DNA of 64,000 nt, from contig NZ_JADEVO010000023.1 of assembly GCF_017114825.1 (NCBI RefSeq), positions 29,573-93,572 on the forward strand. Reading direction: 5' to 3'. Source of the stretch: Pseudomonas gregormendelii (GTDB taxonomy: Bacteria > Pseudomonadota > Gammaproteobacteria > Pseudomonadales > Pseudomonadaceae). The position numbers were made by a program, and so were the translations under genes. This document shows, piece after piece, positions 56,335 to 63,875 of the stretch; position 1 is the first letter of the stretch; every line of letters begins with the position of its first letter. The notes beneath the pieces were generated by a model, which worked only from the letters and a program-made list of their open reading frames with translations, was not told where the DNA came from and did no database searches.

Positions 56335-56643
56335 CTACGCCTTCAATTCATCTGGTGTGTGCGTCTTGAGCCAGTCAGCCAAGGCGGCGTTCATTCGTGT
56401 TTGCCAGCCAGGCCCAGAGGCTCTGAATTGCTCCAGCACTTCAGCATCAAAGCGAACATTGACGTGTTCTTTAGTGGCTACCGACTTTGGCCGACCACGC
56501 TTTGGCTTGAGCATTTCTTCTGCCTGGACCTTGCCGAACAATCCCGCCAGCACGTCGCTGGCTGGCTTGGCCTTGGCGAAATCTTTGGCCGACCACTCAG
56601 GGTTTGTCGTATCGACCATCTCAGGATTGAGTTTCTTGGTCAT
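56335..56643 (-). CDS. brnA: BrnA-family antitoxin
   Basis: The 102-residue protein has an N-terminal toxin-binding half and a C-terminal ribbon-helix-helix (KEHVNVRFDAEVLEQFRASG...). BrnA proteins bind and neutralise BrnT and repress their own operon. The ATG at 56643 overlaps the brnT end by 23 bp; the longer frame extends into brnT sequence. It is the second gene, as usual for brnTA. Confidence 0.9.
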   Translation of the reverse strand: MTKKLNPEMVDTTNPEWSAKDFAKAKPASDVLAGLFGKVQAEEMLKPKRGRPKSVATKEHVNVRFDAEVLEQFRASGPGWQTRMNAALADWLKTHTPDELKA

Positions 56644-56896
56644 AGCTTTTGACCTCCCGTTTGTTCGCTTTACGAAAGCTGATGACGTGGACCGCATCGC
56701 CCCGAGGGGTGAACACCACGACATGCAGTCGATCCCCTATGTACCCCATGGCCCGATACCGGAACTCGCCGTAGTCAAATCGATCATCCTCCACGATCAA
56801 GGCCGTAGACCATTCAAAGTCCCGCACCTGGGAGAATGGGAGTCCACGCTCTTCAACGTTGTGAGCGTCTTTGGCTGGGTCATAAGTAATCTGCAT
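56621..56896 (-). CDS. brnT: BrnT-family ribonuclease toxin
   Basis: This 91-residue RelE-fold toxin has the N-terminal ITYDPAKDAHNVEERGLPF pattern (D-X3-K-X3-N...F) and the C-terminal VISFRKANKREV (R-X-IS-X-RKA...E). BrnT cleaves RNA and halts growth. The ATG at 56896 is preferred over 56929. The near-palindrome TGACATTACTGTACC (56897-56911) lies immediately before the start and may be the BrnA operator. It is nested within the island relic. Confidence 0.92.
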   Translation of the reverse strand: MQITYDPAKDAHNVEERGLPFSQVRDFEWSTALIVEDDRFDYGEFRYRAMGYIGDRLHVVVFTPRGDAVHVISFRKANKREVKSYDQETQS

Positions 56897-56942
56897 GACA
56901 TTACTGTACCCACAATAAATAATGAGCACAAGGTATTGCGTG

Positions 56943-57521
56943 TTATGGCGGCTGTGTGTGTGGGACCCTCGGGCGGTCCCGTTCGCGGCTGCACATGTTG
57001 TAGCCCAGCTTTTTCAGGACTTTTCGCGCGTCGCTCATGGAATGCGGGTTAACCTCATAGCCCCATGCGGGGCGAGCAATGGAAAGCACCGCGCCAAGGT
57101 GCGCCAGGTAATTGCCGGCTGTCTGCGGTTTTATCCCCCCGCCCTCTTTGCTCATGCGCCAGAGCGCATACTCAACCAACTGCTGGCTGTTGATGCTCTG
57201 GTCCATGAGTTTGCCCAGGTACGATTCGCTGATGGCCTTGAGGATTGCGCGTTTGGTTTTACCCAGCGGGCGGGCTTTTTCCATTTCGACCAGGTAACGA
57301 TCGATCATTTCCTTCACCGTGGCGCCTTGGCGATTGGCTCGTTCAATGGCGCCGGGCTGATCCAGCTCGGCCTCGCGCTTGCGCACCCACGCCTGGGCGG
57401 CCTGTTTTCGGGCGAAGGTCTGGGTCTCTTGGTAGACTTGCACTCCGTCGCGCTTGATGCGGATCTGAGCCGTGTAGCTCACAGTCCCATCTGCCAGTTT
57501 TCTTGCCCTGATAGTCGCCAT
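56943..57521 (-). pseudogene. Truncated tyrosine-recombinase (site-specific integrase), N-terminal half only
   Basis: The 192-residue frame has an arm-binding domain (MATIRARKLADGTVSYTAQI, about 1-60) and the SAM-like core-binding domain (VKEMIDRYLVEMEKAR..., about 70-170). It ends just where the catalytic domain with the R-H-R-Y residues should begin, and the last 20 residues (CSRERDRPRVPHTQPP) look out of family. Full-length members are near 320-400 residues. It reads away from dusA and stands 104 bp from the dusA start, the layout of dusA-associated integrases. It is the clearest sign of an excised or decayed island. Confidence 0.85.
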
Positions 57522-57624
57522 TTCAAAAGTGGTACGCGTCAGTTTTGAAGTGGTACATCGTACCCCCGACCCTGAAAAAACGTCGTTTTACCCCCTGAAA
57601 TCGACCTAGAACACGTAGAGTAAA

Positions 57625-58635
57625 ATGGTACAAAATCTTGCTACAACCCAGGTAAATACAGGCTCTACAGTGTCTAGACGCTTTTCCGTCGCGCCCATGA
57701 TGGATTGGACAGACCGCCACTGCCGCTTCTTCCTGCGTCTGCTCTCCAAACACGCCCTCCTCTACACCGAGATGGTCACCACCGGCGCGCTCCTCAACGG
57801 CGATCACGAGCGGTTCCTTCGTCACAATGAAGCCGAGCACCCGCTGGCCCTGCAACTGGGCGGTAGCGTCCCCCTGGACCTCGCTGCCTGCGCACGCATG
57901 GCCCAGGAGCACGGTTATGACGAAGTGAACCTGAATGTGGGCTGCCCGAGCGATCGGGTGCAGAACAACATGATTGGCGCGGTGCTGATGGGGCATCCGC
58001 AGTTGGTGGCGGATTGTGTGAAGGCGATGCGGGATGCGGTGTCGATTCCGGTGACGGTGAAGCATCGGATCGGCATCAATGGCCGGGACAGCTATGAGCA
58101 GTTATGCGACTTCGTTGGCACCGTGCGGGATGCCGGGTGCACAAGTTTTACCGTGCATGCGCGGATTGCGATCCTGGAGGGGTTGTCGCCGAAGGAGAAC
58201 CGCGATATTCCGCCGCTGCGTTATGACGTGGCGGCGCAGCTGAAGACTGACTTCCCGGATCTGGAGATCATCCTTAATGGCGGGATCAAGACGCTGGAGG
58301 CCTGCCATGAGCATTTGCAGACCTTCGACGGGGTGATGCTGGGGCGTGAGGCATATCACAATCCTTATGTGATGGCCGAGGTGGATCAACAGCTGTTCGG
58401 CAGCACTGCGCCGGTGATCAGCCGGGCTGAGGCGCTGGCGCAGTTGCGGCCGTATATTGCGGCGCATATTGCTGCGGGTGGGTCGATGCACCATATCACC
58501 CGGCATGTGCTGGGGTTGGGTACGGGATTCCCTGGCGCGCGCAGGTTTCGGCAGTTGTTGTCGGTGGATATTCACAAGGCCAAGGAGCCCTTGGCGTTGC
58601 TGGATCAGGCGGCGGAGTTGCTGGAGGGGCGTTGA
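57625..58635 (+). CDS. dusA: tRNA-dihydrouridine(20/20a) synthase
   Basis: This 336-residue FMN enzyme has RFSVAPMMDWTDRHCRFF (about 19-36), the NVGCPSDRVQ catalytic Cys (near 109) and KHRIGINGRDSY. It reduces uridines in the tRNA D-loop. The first about 15 residues (MVQNLATTQVNTGST) do not resemble the family opening and lie next to the integrase relic. They were probably supplied by the inserted element. A GTG at 57670 (before SRRFSV) is the alternative start. Expression probably depends on a promoter within the relic. Confidence 0.93.
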   Translation: MVQNLATTQVNTGSTVSRRFSVAPMMDWTDRHCRFFLRLLSKHALLYTEMVTTGALLNGDHERFLRHNEAEHPLALQLGGSVPLDLAACARMAQEHGYDEVNLNVGCPSDRVQNNMIGAVLMGHPQLVADCVKAMRDAVSIPVTVKHRIGINGRDSYEQLCDFVGTVRDAGCTSFTVHARIAILEGLSPKENRDIPPLRYDVAAQLKTDFPDLEIILNGGIKTLEACHEHLQTFDGVMLGREAYHNPYVMAEVDQQLFGSTAPVISRAEALAQLRPYIAAHIAAGGSMHHITRHVLGLGTGFPGARRFRQLLSVDIHKAKEPLALLDQAAELLEGR

Positions 58636-58654
58636 TGCGGGGGGGGGCTGATCG

Positions 58655-58712
58655 CAGCCGTTTTTAAAAGATCGCAGCCTCGTTTCACTCGACAGCTCCT
58701 ACGCTTCTGCGC
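58655..58712. repeat. REP-like pair of the GTAGGAGCTGTCGAGTG class, degraded
   Basis: GATCGCAGCC appears at about 58653 and again at about 58670, followed by TCGTTTCACTCGACAGCTCC and TAC, the inverse of the element at 46206. The following GCTTCTGCGCTTCTGCGCT is a small tandem repeat. The 280-base gap between dusA and tal holds no gene. Confidence 0.65.
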
Positions 58713-58917
58713 TTCTGCGCTGCTACGGCTTTTACTGCTTGGTCAGCCCGGTTGAACCAGTTCCGCATTTCGGCATCGTATTTATCAACACCGCGCCCCA
58801 CCTTTCAAACAGCCGTTTTCAGGTTGTTGCCGCTGGGGCCTTCGATAGGTACACGCGCCCTTGAGTGGCTGTCAGCGCTCGGGTAATGTCATCAGATCCA
58901 AAGGACAGAGCACGCCC

Positions 58918-59844
58918 ATGACTTCCAAGCTGGAACAACTGAAACAAATGACCACCGTCGTTGCCGACACTGGCGACTTCGAAGCCATTGCCCGGGTCAA
59001 GCCGGTAGACGCTACCACTAACCCTTCGCTGCTGCTCAAAGCCGCCGCAATCTCCGGTTATGCCGAGTTGTTGAATGCGTGCGTGCATGACTGCAAAGGT
59101 GACGTAGGGCTGGCGAGCGATCGTTTTGGCGTCGCGGTCGGGCAGGAAATTCTCAAGGTAGTACCGGGGCGGATTTCCACTGAAGTGGATGCGCGCCTGT
59201 CGTTCGACACTGACGCGGTATTGAAGCGCGCGCACCGTCTGATCGAGCTCTATGACAAGGCAGGCGTGGGCCGTGACCGCGTGCTGATCAAAATCGCTTC
59301 CACCTGGGAGGGCATTCGTGCCGCCGAGAAGCTGGAGAAGGAAGGCATCCAGACCAACCTCACCCTGCTGTTCTCGTTCGCTCAGGCAGCGGCCTGTGCC
59401 GACGCGGGCGTGTTCCTGATTTCGCCGTTCGTGGGCCGCATCTACGACTGGTACAAGAAAGCCAATGGCAGCGACTACACCGGCGCGGACGATCCGGGCG
59501 TGCAGTCGGTGACCCGTATCTACAACTACTACAAGGCCAATGACTACAAGACCGTGGTCATGGGTGCGAGCTTCCGCAACCTGAACCAGATCGAGCAACT
59601 GGCCGGCTGTGATCGCCTGACCATCAGCCCGGAGCTGCTGGAAAAACTCGCTGCGGACAACGGCAAGCTGGAGCGCAAGTTGGCCCCAGGGCATGCCGGT
59701 GAAGCGCGCCTGAGCTTGAATGAAGCGCAGTTCCGTTGGTTGTCCAACGAGGATGCAATGGCGACGGAGAAGCTGGCTGAGGGGATTCGCCAGTTTGCCC
59801 GGGATCAGGAAAAGCTTGAGGCGCTTCTGCAAGCCAAGCTGTGA
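58918..59844 (+). CDS. tal: Transaldolase
   Basis: This 308-residue TIM-barrel enzyme moves the dihydroxyacetone unit between sugar phosphates in the pentose phosphate path. It has DATTNPSLLLKAA (about 32-44) and the Schiff-base lysine in VLIKIASTWEGIRA (about 125-138). The ATG at 58918 follows AAAGGACAG. A strong terminator follows, so it is a single transcription unit. Confidence 0.97.
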   Translation: MTSKLEQLKQMTTVVADTGDFEAIARVKPVDATTNPSLLLKAAAISGYAELLNACVHDCKGDVGLASDRFGVAVGQEILKVVPGRISTEVDARLSFDTDAVLKRAHRLIELYDKAGVGRDRVLIKIASTWEGIRAAEKLEKEGIQTNLTLLFSFAQAAACADAGVFLISPFVGRIYDWYKKANGSDYTGADDPGVQSVTRIYNYYKANDYKTVVMGASFRNLNQIEQLAGCDRLTISPELLEKLAADNGKLERKLAPGHAGEARLSLNEAQFRWLSNEDAMATEKLAEGIRQFARDQEKLEALLQAKL

Positions 59845-59862
59845 TCTAGTCCAAGGCAGTGC

Positions 59863-59896
59863 AAAAAGGCGAACCCTCAGGGGTTCGCCTTTTTTG
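59863..59896. terminator. Terminator between tal and rssC
   Basis: AAAAAGGCGAACCCCTGA-type stem: AAAAAGGCGAACC, CTCAG and GGGTTCGCCTTTTTT. The symmetric A/T runs make it usable from both sides. Confidence 0.88.
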
Positions 59897-59928
59897 TGTG
59901 TGAATTCCAGTGTGGGAATTTGACAGTA

Positions 59929-60411
59929 TCAGTGGCGCTCGAGCGCGTTCACCAGGTCATGGAAGGCTTCACGGTTGGAGTCGTTGAGCCCCATGAGGAT
60001 CTTGTGCGCTTCCAGCACTTTGATCCGCACCACTTCTTCCGACTGATCCTGGTCTGGCAGGTCGGTCAGGCACTCAGGGCACGGGATCGGGCGGTCAACG
60101 ATGTTGAACACCTGCTCGAAGCCCATGGACTGCAGCAGACGGGTGATGTCTTCGTGGGTGGTGACGACGGTCGGCAGCAGGCCGACTTTTTGCCGCGACA
60201 GGATCGACAATTTGGCCAGCAGGCCAAGGGTGGTGCTGTCGATGCTACGGGTCTCGGTCAGGTCGATCACAATGGCGTTGAAATTCAACGCCGTGAAGAT
60301 CCGCTCAATAGTCGCATCCAACGCCGAACACAGGGTCAGGCGAACTTCACCGACGAACTTCAGGACGAAGGTGCCGTCCTGCTCGGCGAACTGGATTCTA
60401 CCGGTACTCAT
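59929..60411 (-). CDS. rssC: STAS-domain anti-sigma-factor antagonist (RssC-like)
   Basis: The 160-residue protein carries an N-terminal STAS domain (about 1-105). The phosphorylatable Ser/Thr site lies in the TRSIDSTTLGLLAKL segment (about residues 52-66). The C-terminal about 50 residues (RPIPCPECLTDLPDQDQ) are an extension with a CXXC. Its ATG overlaps the rssB stop by one base. It should be dephosphorylated by the PP2C domain of RssB, a partner-switching arrangement. Confidence 0.88.
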   Translation of the reverse strand: MSTGRIQFAEQDGTFVLKFVGEVRLTLCSALDATIERIFTALNFNAIVIDLTETRSIDSTTLGLLAKLSILSRQKVGLLPTVVTTHEDITRLLQSMGFEQVFNIVDRPIPCPECLTDLPDQDQSEEVVRIKVLEAHKILMGLNDSNREAFHDLVNALERH

Positions 60412-61592
60412 TAAAGATTCCTGCTCAACACCAACAGGGCGATATCATCCGGCATCTCCCCAAGCGTGGCCAATCCAAAAACCTGCCGCAACCCATCCAG
60501 GGTGCCGCCCGCTGCCTTGACCCGCTGGGGCAAAGCCGCTTCTTTTTCCTTCAGTGTAGGTTCTGGCAGAAGGTCCAGGATGCCGTCGGACATCAGCGTC
60601 AGGCTGAAGGTCGGTGGCAGTTCCAGTACGTGGTCTTCGTAGGTGGCTTCATTGAAGAGGCCCACCGGCAGACCGCGCCCTTCCAGATAACGCACACTGT
60701 CTGGCGTGTACAACACAGGCAACGGCAAATGACCACCGATGCTATAGGTCAACAAACCTGTCTCCTCGTCGATGACTCCACCGACCATTGTGACGTGTTT
60801 ACCCAGCTTACAACTGATCAGGCCTCGGTTGATATGACCAAGCACCTCTGAAGGCTTGAATTCCGGCAATGTACCGCTGCGCTTGGATTCGAACAGCAAG
60901 CGCGTGGTCATGAACTTCAACAGCACGGTGACGAAGGCTGACGAAGCGCCGTGACCGGAAACGTCCGCCAGGTAGAAGGCTACCCGACGCTCATCGACAC
61001 GGAAATAGTCGACAAAATCACCCGACAGGTACAGCGACGGGATGATTTGGTGAGCGAACTGGAACTCATCGACGGTCCAGGGGCTGACCGGCAGCATGTT
61101 CATCTGCACCTGGCGACCGGCGTTCTGGTCTTCCTGCAGCAGGTTGAGGCTGGCTGCCAGCTCGCGGTTGGCCTTCTCCAGCTTCTCACGGTAGCGCTGG
61201 TTCTCCAGCAGCAGGCGCGCGCGATCCAGGGCCCGGCGCACGGAGTGCTCGAGCACGGCCAGATCTTCGAGAGGCTTGATCAGGTAGTCAGCGGCGCCCA
61301 GGCGCAGGGCCTCGACCGCGTCATTCATCACGCCGGCACCCGAAACCACAATGACCGGGGTTTGCGCAGACCGCTCGGTGACCTGACGGATAAGTTCGAG
61401 TCCGCCCATCTGTGGCATGCGCAGATCGCAGATGACCAGGTCGGGCTTGTCTTGCTCGAATACCTGAAGACCTTGCTGGCCATTGCTGGCCTGCAGGACG
61501 CTGAAACCACTGTCTTCCAAATAGGCGGCGAGACTCGCGCGCACTACTTCGTCATCATCGATTATCAGCAGCGTGGCACTGGTTTTTGGCAT
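60411..61592 (-). CDS. rssB: Response regulator fused to PP2C-like phosphatase (RssB-like)
   Basis: The 393-residue protein has a receiver domain (about 5-120; phospho-acceptor Asp56, in VICDLRMP), a coiled coil (about 125-165) and a PP2C/SpoIIE-type phosphatase (about 190-390) with FYLADVSGHGASSAF and LTLMSDGILDL metal residues intact. The E. coli RssB adaptor has lost these, so here the phosphatase may be active on the cotranscribed STAS protein. A role in RpoS turnover or in partner switching is possible. No cognate histidine kinase is in the window. The leader is long (see 61593). Confidence 0.9.
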   Translation of the reverse strand: MPKTSATLLIIDDDEVVRASLAAYLEDSGFSVLQASNGQQGLQVFEQDKPDLVICDLRMPQMGGLELIRQVTERSAQTPVIVVSGAGVMNDAVEALRLGAADYLIKPLEDLAVLEHSVRRALDRARLLLENQRYREKLEKANRELAASLNLLQEDQNAGRQVQMNMLPVSPWTVDEFQFAHQIIPSLYLSGDFVDYFRVDERRVAFYLADVSGHGASSAFVTVLLKFMTTRLLFESKRSGTLPEFKPSEVLGHINRGLISCKLGKHVTMVGGVIDEETGLLTYSIGGHLPLPVLYTPDSVRYLEGRGLPVGLFNEATYEDHVLELPPTFSLTLMSDGILDLLPEPTLKEKEAALPQRVKAAGGTLDGLRQVFGLATLGEMPDDIALLVLSRNL

Positions 61593-61851
61593 GTGGGCAA
61601 ACGGCGCCAGAATTAGGTTGGCGTAGCAGGCGGGGTTCAGACCCGGCTCTCGCTACTGGATTCGCTTTCTAGCCTCTCTGACGCGCCGGTTTCGGGCTTT
61701 TGCCCTACGCACAGGTCACACCAGAGGTGCCCTCTAAGGCGCAGACGGTACTCCCATCCGCTGGGCGTTTCAAGCTCGTGGCGAAGGTCACTTGAGGACT
61801 TTACCTGGCAAATGACCAGTAGTTATAAGAACCGGTAAAACCGTAACTCAA
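61593..61851 (-). promoter_or_regulatory. Promoter and about 220-nt leader of rssB
   Basis: On the minus strand, TTGAGT (61846-61851), an 18-nt spacer and TATAAC (61822-61827) form a promoter. Its start lies near 61815, about 220 nt before the rssB ATG. The leader holds several stem-loops: GGGC AAAA GCCC near 61700, a CAGCGG/CCG-CTG stem near 61740-61770, and others. No coding sequence is convincing in it. Function as a regulatory leader is inference. Confidence 0.55.
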
Positions 61852-61925
61852 TGTTAGGTAGCACTCAGTGCGCAAAACGCATGCTCAGCCCCATAAAACC
61901 TGGAGTTTGCGTGATCCGGATAATG

Positions 61926-61954
61926 AAAAAGGCGGCACAATGGCCGCCTTTCTT
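61926..61954 (-). terminator. Terminator of mlaA
   Basis: On the minus strand, AAAGGCGGC, CATTGT and GCCGCCTTTTT, directly after the mlaA stop. Confidence 0.88.
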
Positions 61955-61969
61955 TATGCCTGGTCGAAA

Positions 61970-62659
61970 TCAGAAATCGTCTTCGACCTGACCATCCTTG
62001 ACCTTGAATTCACGATTCTGCAGGTAGGCGTTACGGATGAACACGTACTTGTCGCCGTTGATCAGCTTCTCGGCCGACAGCAGGCTGGCGCGGGCATCGA
62101 CCACATCCAGAGCCATGAACGAGTTACGCACGGCTACGTCGTCGACGTAGCGATAGGCGCCGACGTAGGAGTCCGGGTACTTGGCCGGTGCATCGCGCAA
62201 GGTGCTCGGGCCGAGCAACGGCAGCATCACGTACGGACCACTCGGGACACCCCAGTAACCCAGGGTCTGGCCGAAGTCTTCATCGTTACGTTGAAGGCCC
62301 ATGCGGGTACCGACGTCAATGAAGCCCAGCAGGCCAAACGTGGTGTTGAAGATCAGGCGCGCAGTATCGACGCCCGCTGCAGCCGGCTTGGCCTGCAGCA
62401 CATTGTTGGCGAGATTGCGCACGTCACCGATGTTGCGGAAGAAGTTGTGAATGCCGTCTTCGACAAACTGCGGCGTCACGTACTGATAACCCTGGGCCAA
62501 TGGCTTCAGCGCATAGGTGTCGAGTACGTCGTTGAATTTGTAGATTGGGCGGTTGACGCTTTCCCAAGGGTCTTCTTCCGTGGCTGCCTGGGCAACGAAA
62601 GGCACCAGCAACACGCTGGAACACACACACAGCTGAGCTAGAAGGTTGCTCCAGCGCAT
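61970..62659 (-). CDS. mlaA: MlaA/VacJ outer-membrane phospholipid-removal protein
   Basis: The 229-residue protein contains EDPWESVNRPIYKFND (about 28-43), the fingerprint of MlaA, and ARLIFNTTFGLLGFIDVG. It takes mislocalised phospholipid from the outer leaflet to MlaC. The signal peptide ends AQA-ATEE and has no lipobox Cys at the cleavage site (the cysteines at 11 and 13 are in the hydrophobic core). It may therefore not be a lipoprotein like E. coli MlaA. The ATG at 62659 is preferred; the longer frame has no signal peptide. Confidence 0.93.
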   Translation of the reverse strand: MRWSNLLAQLCVCSSVLLVPFVAQAATEEDPWESVNRPIYKFNDVLDTYALKPLAQGYQYVTPQFVEDGIHNFFRNIGDVRNLANNVLQAKPAAAGVDTARLIFNTTFGLLGFIDVGTRMGLQRNDEDFGQTLGYWGVPSGPYVMLPLLGPSTLRDAPAKYPDSYVGAYRYVDDVAVRNSFMALDVVDARASLLSAEKLINGDKYVFIRNAYLQNREFKVKDGQVEDDF

Positions 62660-62856
62660 AGAAAAACTCCTTGGATTGTACTGACGCGGGCTCTGGACCC
62701 AAGCGTTGAGCTGGCTAGTATAAGACGGAAAGGCCGTTTTAGGCAGTATCGCCGTGAGCCCGCGCGCAAGTCTAGCTGGCCTACGGTCGATAACAGCAGT
62801 GTCACTCAACTGTCACCCGCGTCCAATAGCCTCGGTACTATTTCAAGGATGCCGAA

Positions 62857-63477
62857 ATGCCGCACGCCGAAGCCTTGCCCCTCGCCGCGCCCCGCCTGAC
62901 CGCCGTGTTGTTTGGCCTCAGTGGCTGCCTGGTGGATTTCGGCGCGCGCACCCGCCAACATGCCGACCATCAAGGGGAGCATGCCGAAGTCACGCCTGGC
63001 GCCCTGGACAGTCTGCACAGCTTGCAGCGACAGCAAATCCCCTGTGCCTGGCTCGATGAACTGCCCCCTGCCCTCAGCCACTCCCTGGCGCTCGCGCTGC
63101 CGGAATGGATCAAACCCTCGACACAATTTGCAACAAACAATCCATGGCCGTCACCCCATGCCTGCTGGGAAGCCTTGATGGCCCTCAACGTTGCCCAACT
63201 GGATGGCTGCGTGCTGGTGAGCGGTGAGCCGCGGCTGCTGCAATCAGGCCTGAACGCCGGTTTGTGGACCATTGGCCTGGCCTCCTGCGGATCGCTGTGC
63301 GGGCTGGCGCCGAATGAATGGCAAGCGTTGAGCGCACAGCAGCGCGAGCTCAAACGCGGTAAGGCCACCGTGCAACTGTTCGGTCTGGGCGTGCATTCGG
63401 TGATCGACCACCTGGGCGAACTCGACACTTGCCTGGCGGACATCAGCCTGCGCCGGCTCAAGGGCGAAAAGCCCTGA
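62857..63477 (+). CDS. Degenerate phosphonatase-like HAD protein, probably non-catalytic
   Basis: The 206-residue protein aligns by eye to phosphonoacetaldehyde hydrolase (PhnX). VLFGLSGCLVDFG (18-30) stands where PhnX has the FDWAGT-VDFG nucleophile motif, so the Asp nucleophile is Gly20. NNPWPSPHACWEALMALNV (about 94-112) matches the GRPAPWMCYKNAEELGV motif. VLVSGEP (119-125) stands where the acidic KVGDT motif should be, and GLNAGLWTIGL (131-141) is conserved. The cap domain (about 60-70 residues) is absent, explaining the short length (PhnX is near 270). It is probably not an enzyme. Confidence 0.75.
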   Translation: MPHAEALPLAAPRLTAVLFGLSGCLVDFGARTRQHADHQGEHAEVTPGALDSLHSLQRQQIPCAWLDELPPALSHSLALALPEWIKPSTQFATNNPWPSPHACWEALMALNVAQLDGCVLVSGEPRLLQSGLNAGLWTIGLASCGSLCGLAPNEWQALSAQQRELKRGKATVQLFGLGVHSVIDHLGELDTCLADISLRRLKGEKP

Positions 63478-63602
63478 TTGCCGCCTCGCCACGATCAACG
63501 CATGCAGGTTGCCCGCGAGTGGATTAATCTAAAGGCAAGCCATAGACCTTTGGCGCGCTGCTGCGGTCTATGCCAGTGCCTATCGATAAAAGGAAGAACG
63601 TC

Positions 63603-63866
63603 ATGCCTGCCCGCGAACTGCAAGAACAGCTCAATACTCTGCGCGAGCAACTGGAACAGAATCCGCCACTGACGGAAGTGGAGCGTGAAGACCTGCACGT
63701 ACTGATGCAGCAGATCGAACTTGAGCTTGAGCTTGAGACCAAAACCCAGGATTCAAGCTTGTCCGATAATGTGAACCTGGCGGTCGAGCGCTTCGAAATC
63801 GAGCACCCGACCCTTGCTGGTACCTTGCGCAACATCGTGCAGGCGCTGGGCAATATGGGTATCTGA
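63603..63866 (+). CDS. DUF4404-family small protein
   Basis: The 87-residue, strongly acidic, helical protein has two predicted amphipathic helices (about 3-18 with LQEQLNTLREQLEQ, and 25-45 with LHVLMQQIELELELE) and a C-terminal helix with HPTLAGTLRNIVQALGNMGI. These are the marks of DUF4404. It starts after AAAAGGAAG. The function is unknown. An IS3-type element begins ten bases after its stop. Confidence 0.8.
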   Translation: MPARELQEQLNTLREQLEQNPPLTEVEREDLHVLMQQIELELELETKTQDSSLSDNVNLAVERFEIEHPTLAGTLRNIVQALGNMGI

Positions 63867-63875
63867 ATTCGCCAT

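Noticed and set aside
61868..62641. A 257-codon plus-strand frame over mlaA.
   Set aside because: It is antisense to mlaA and includes the mlaA terminator region; no start signal or family.
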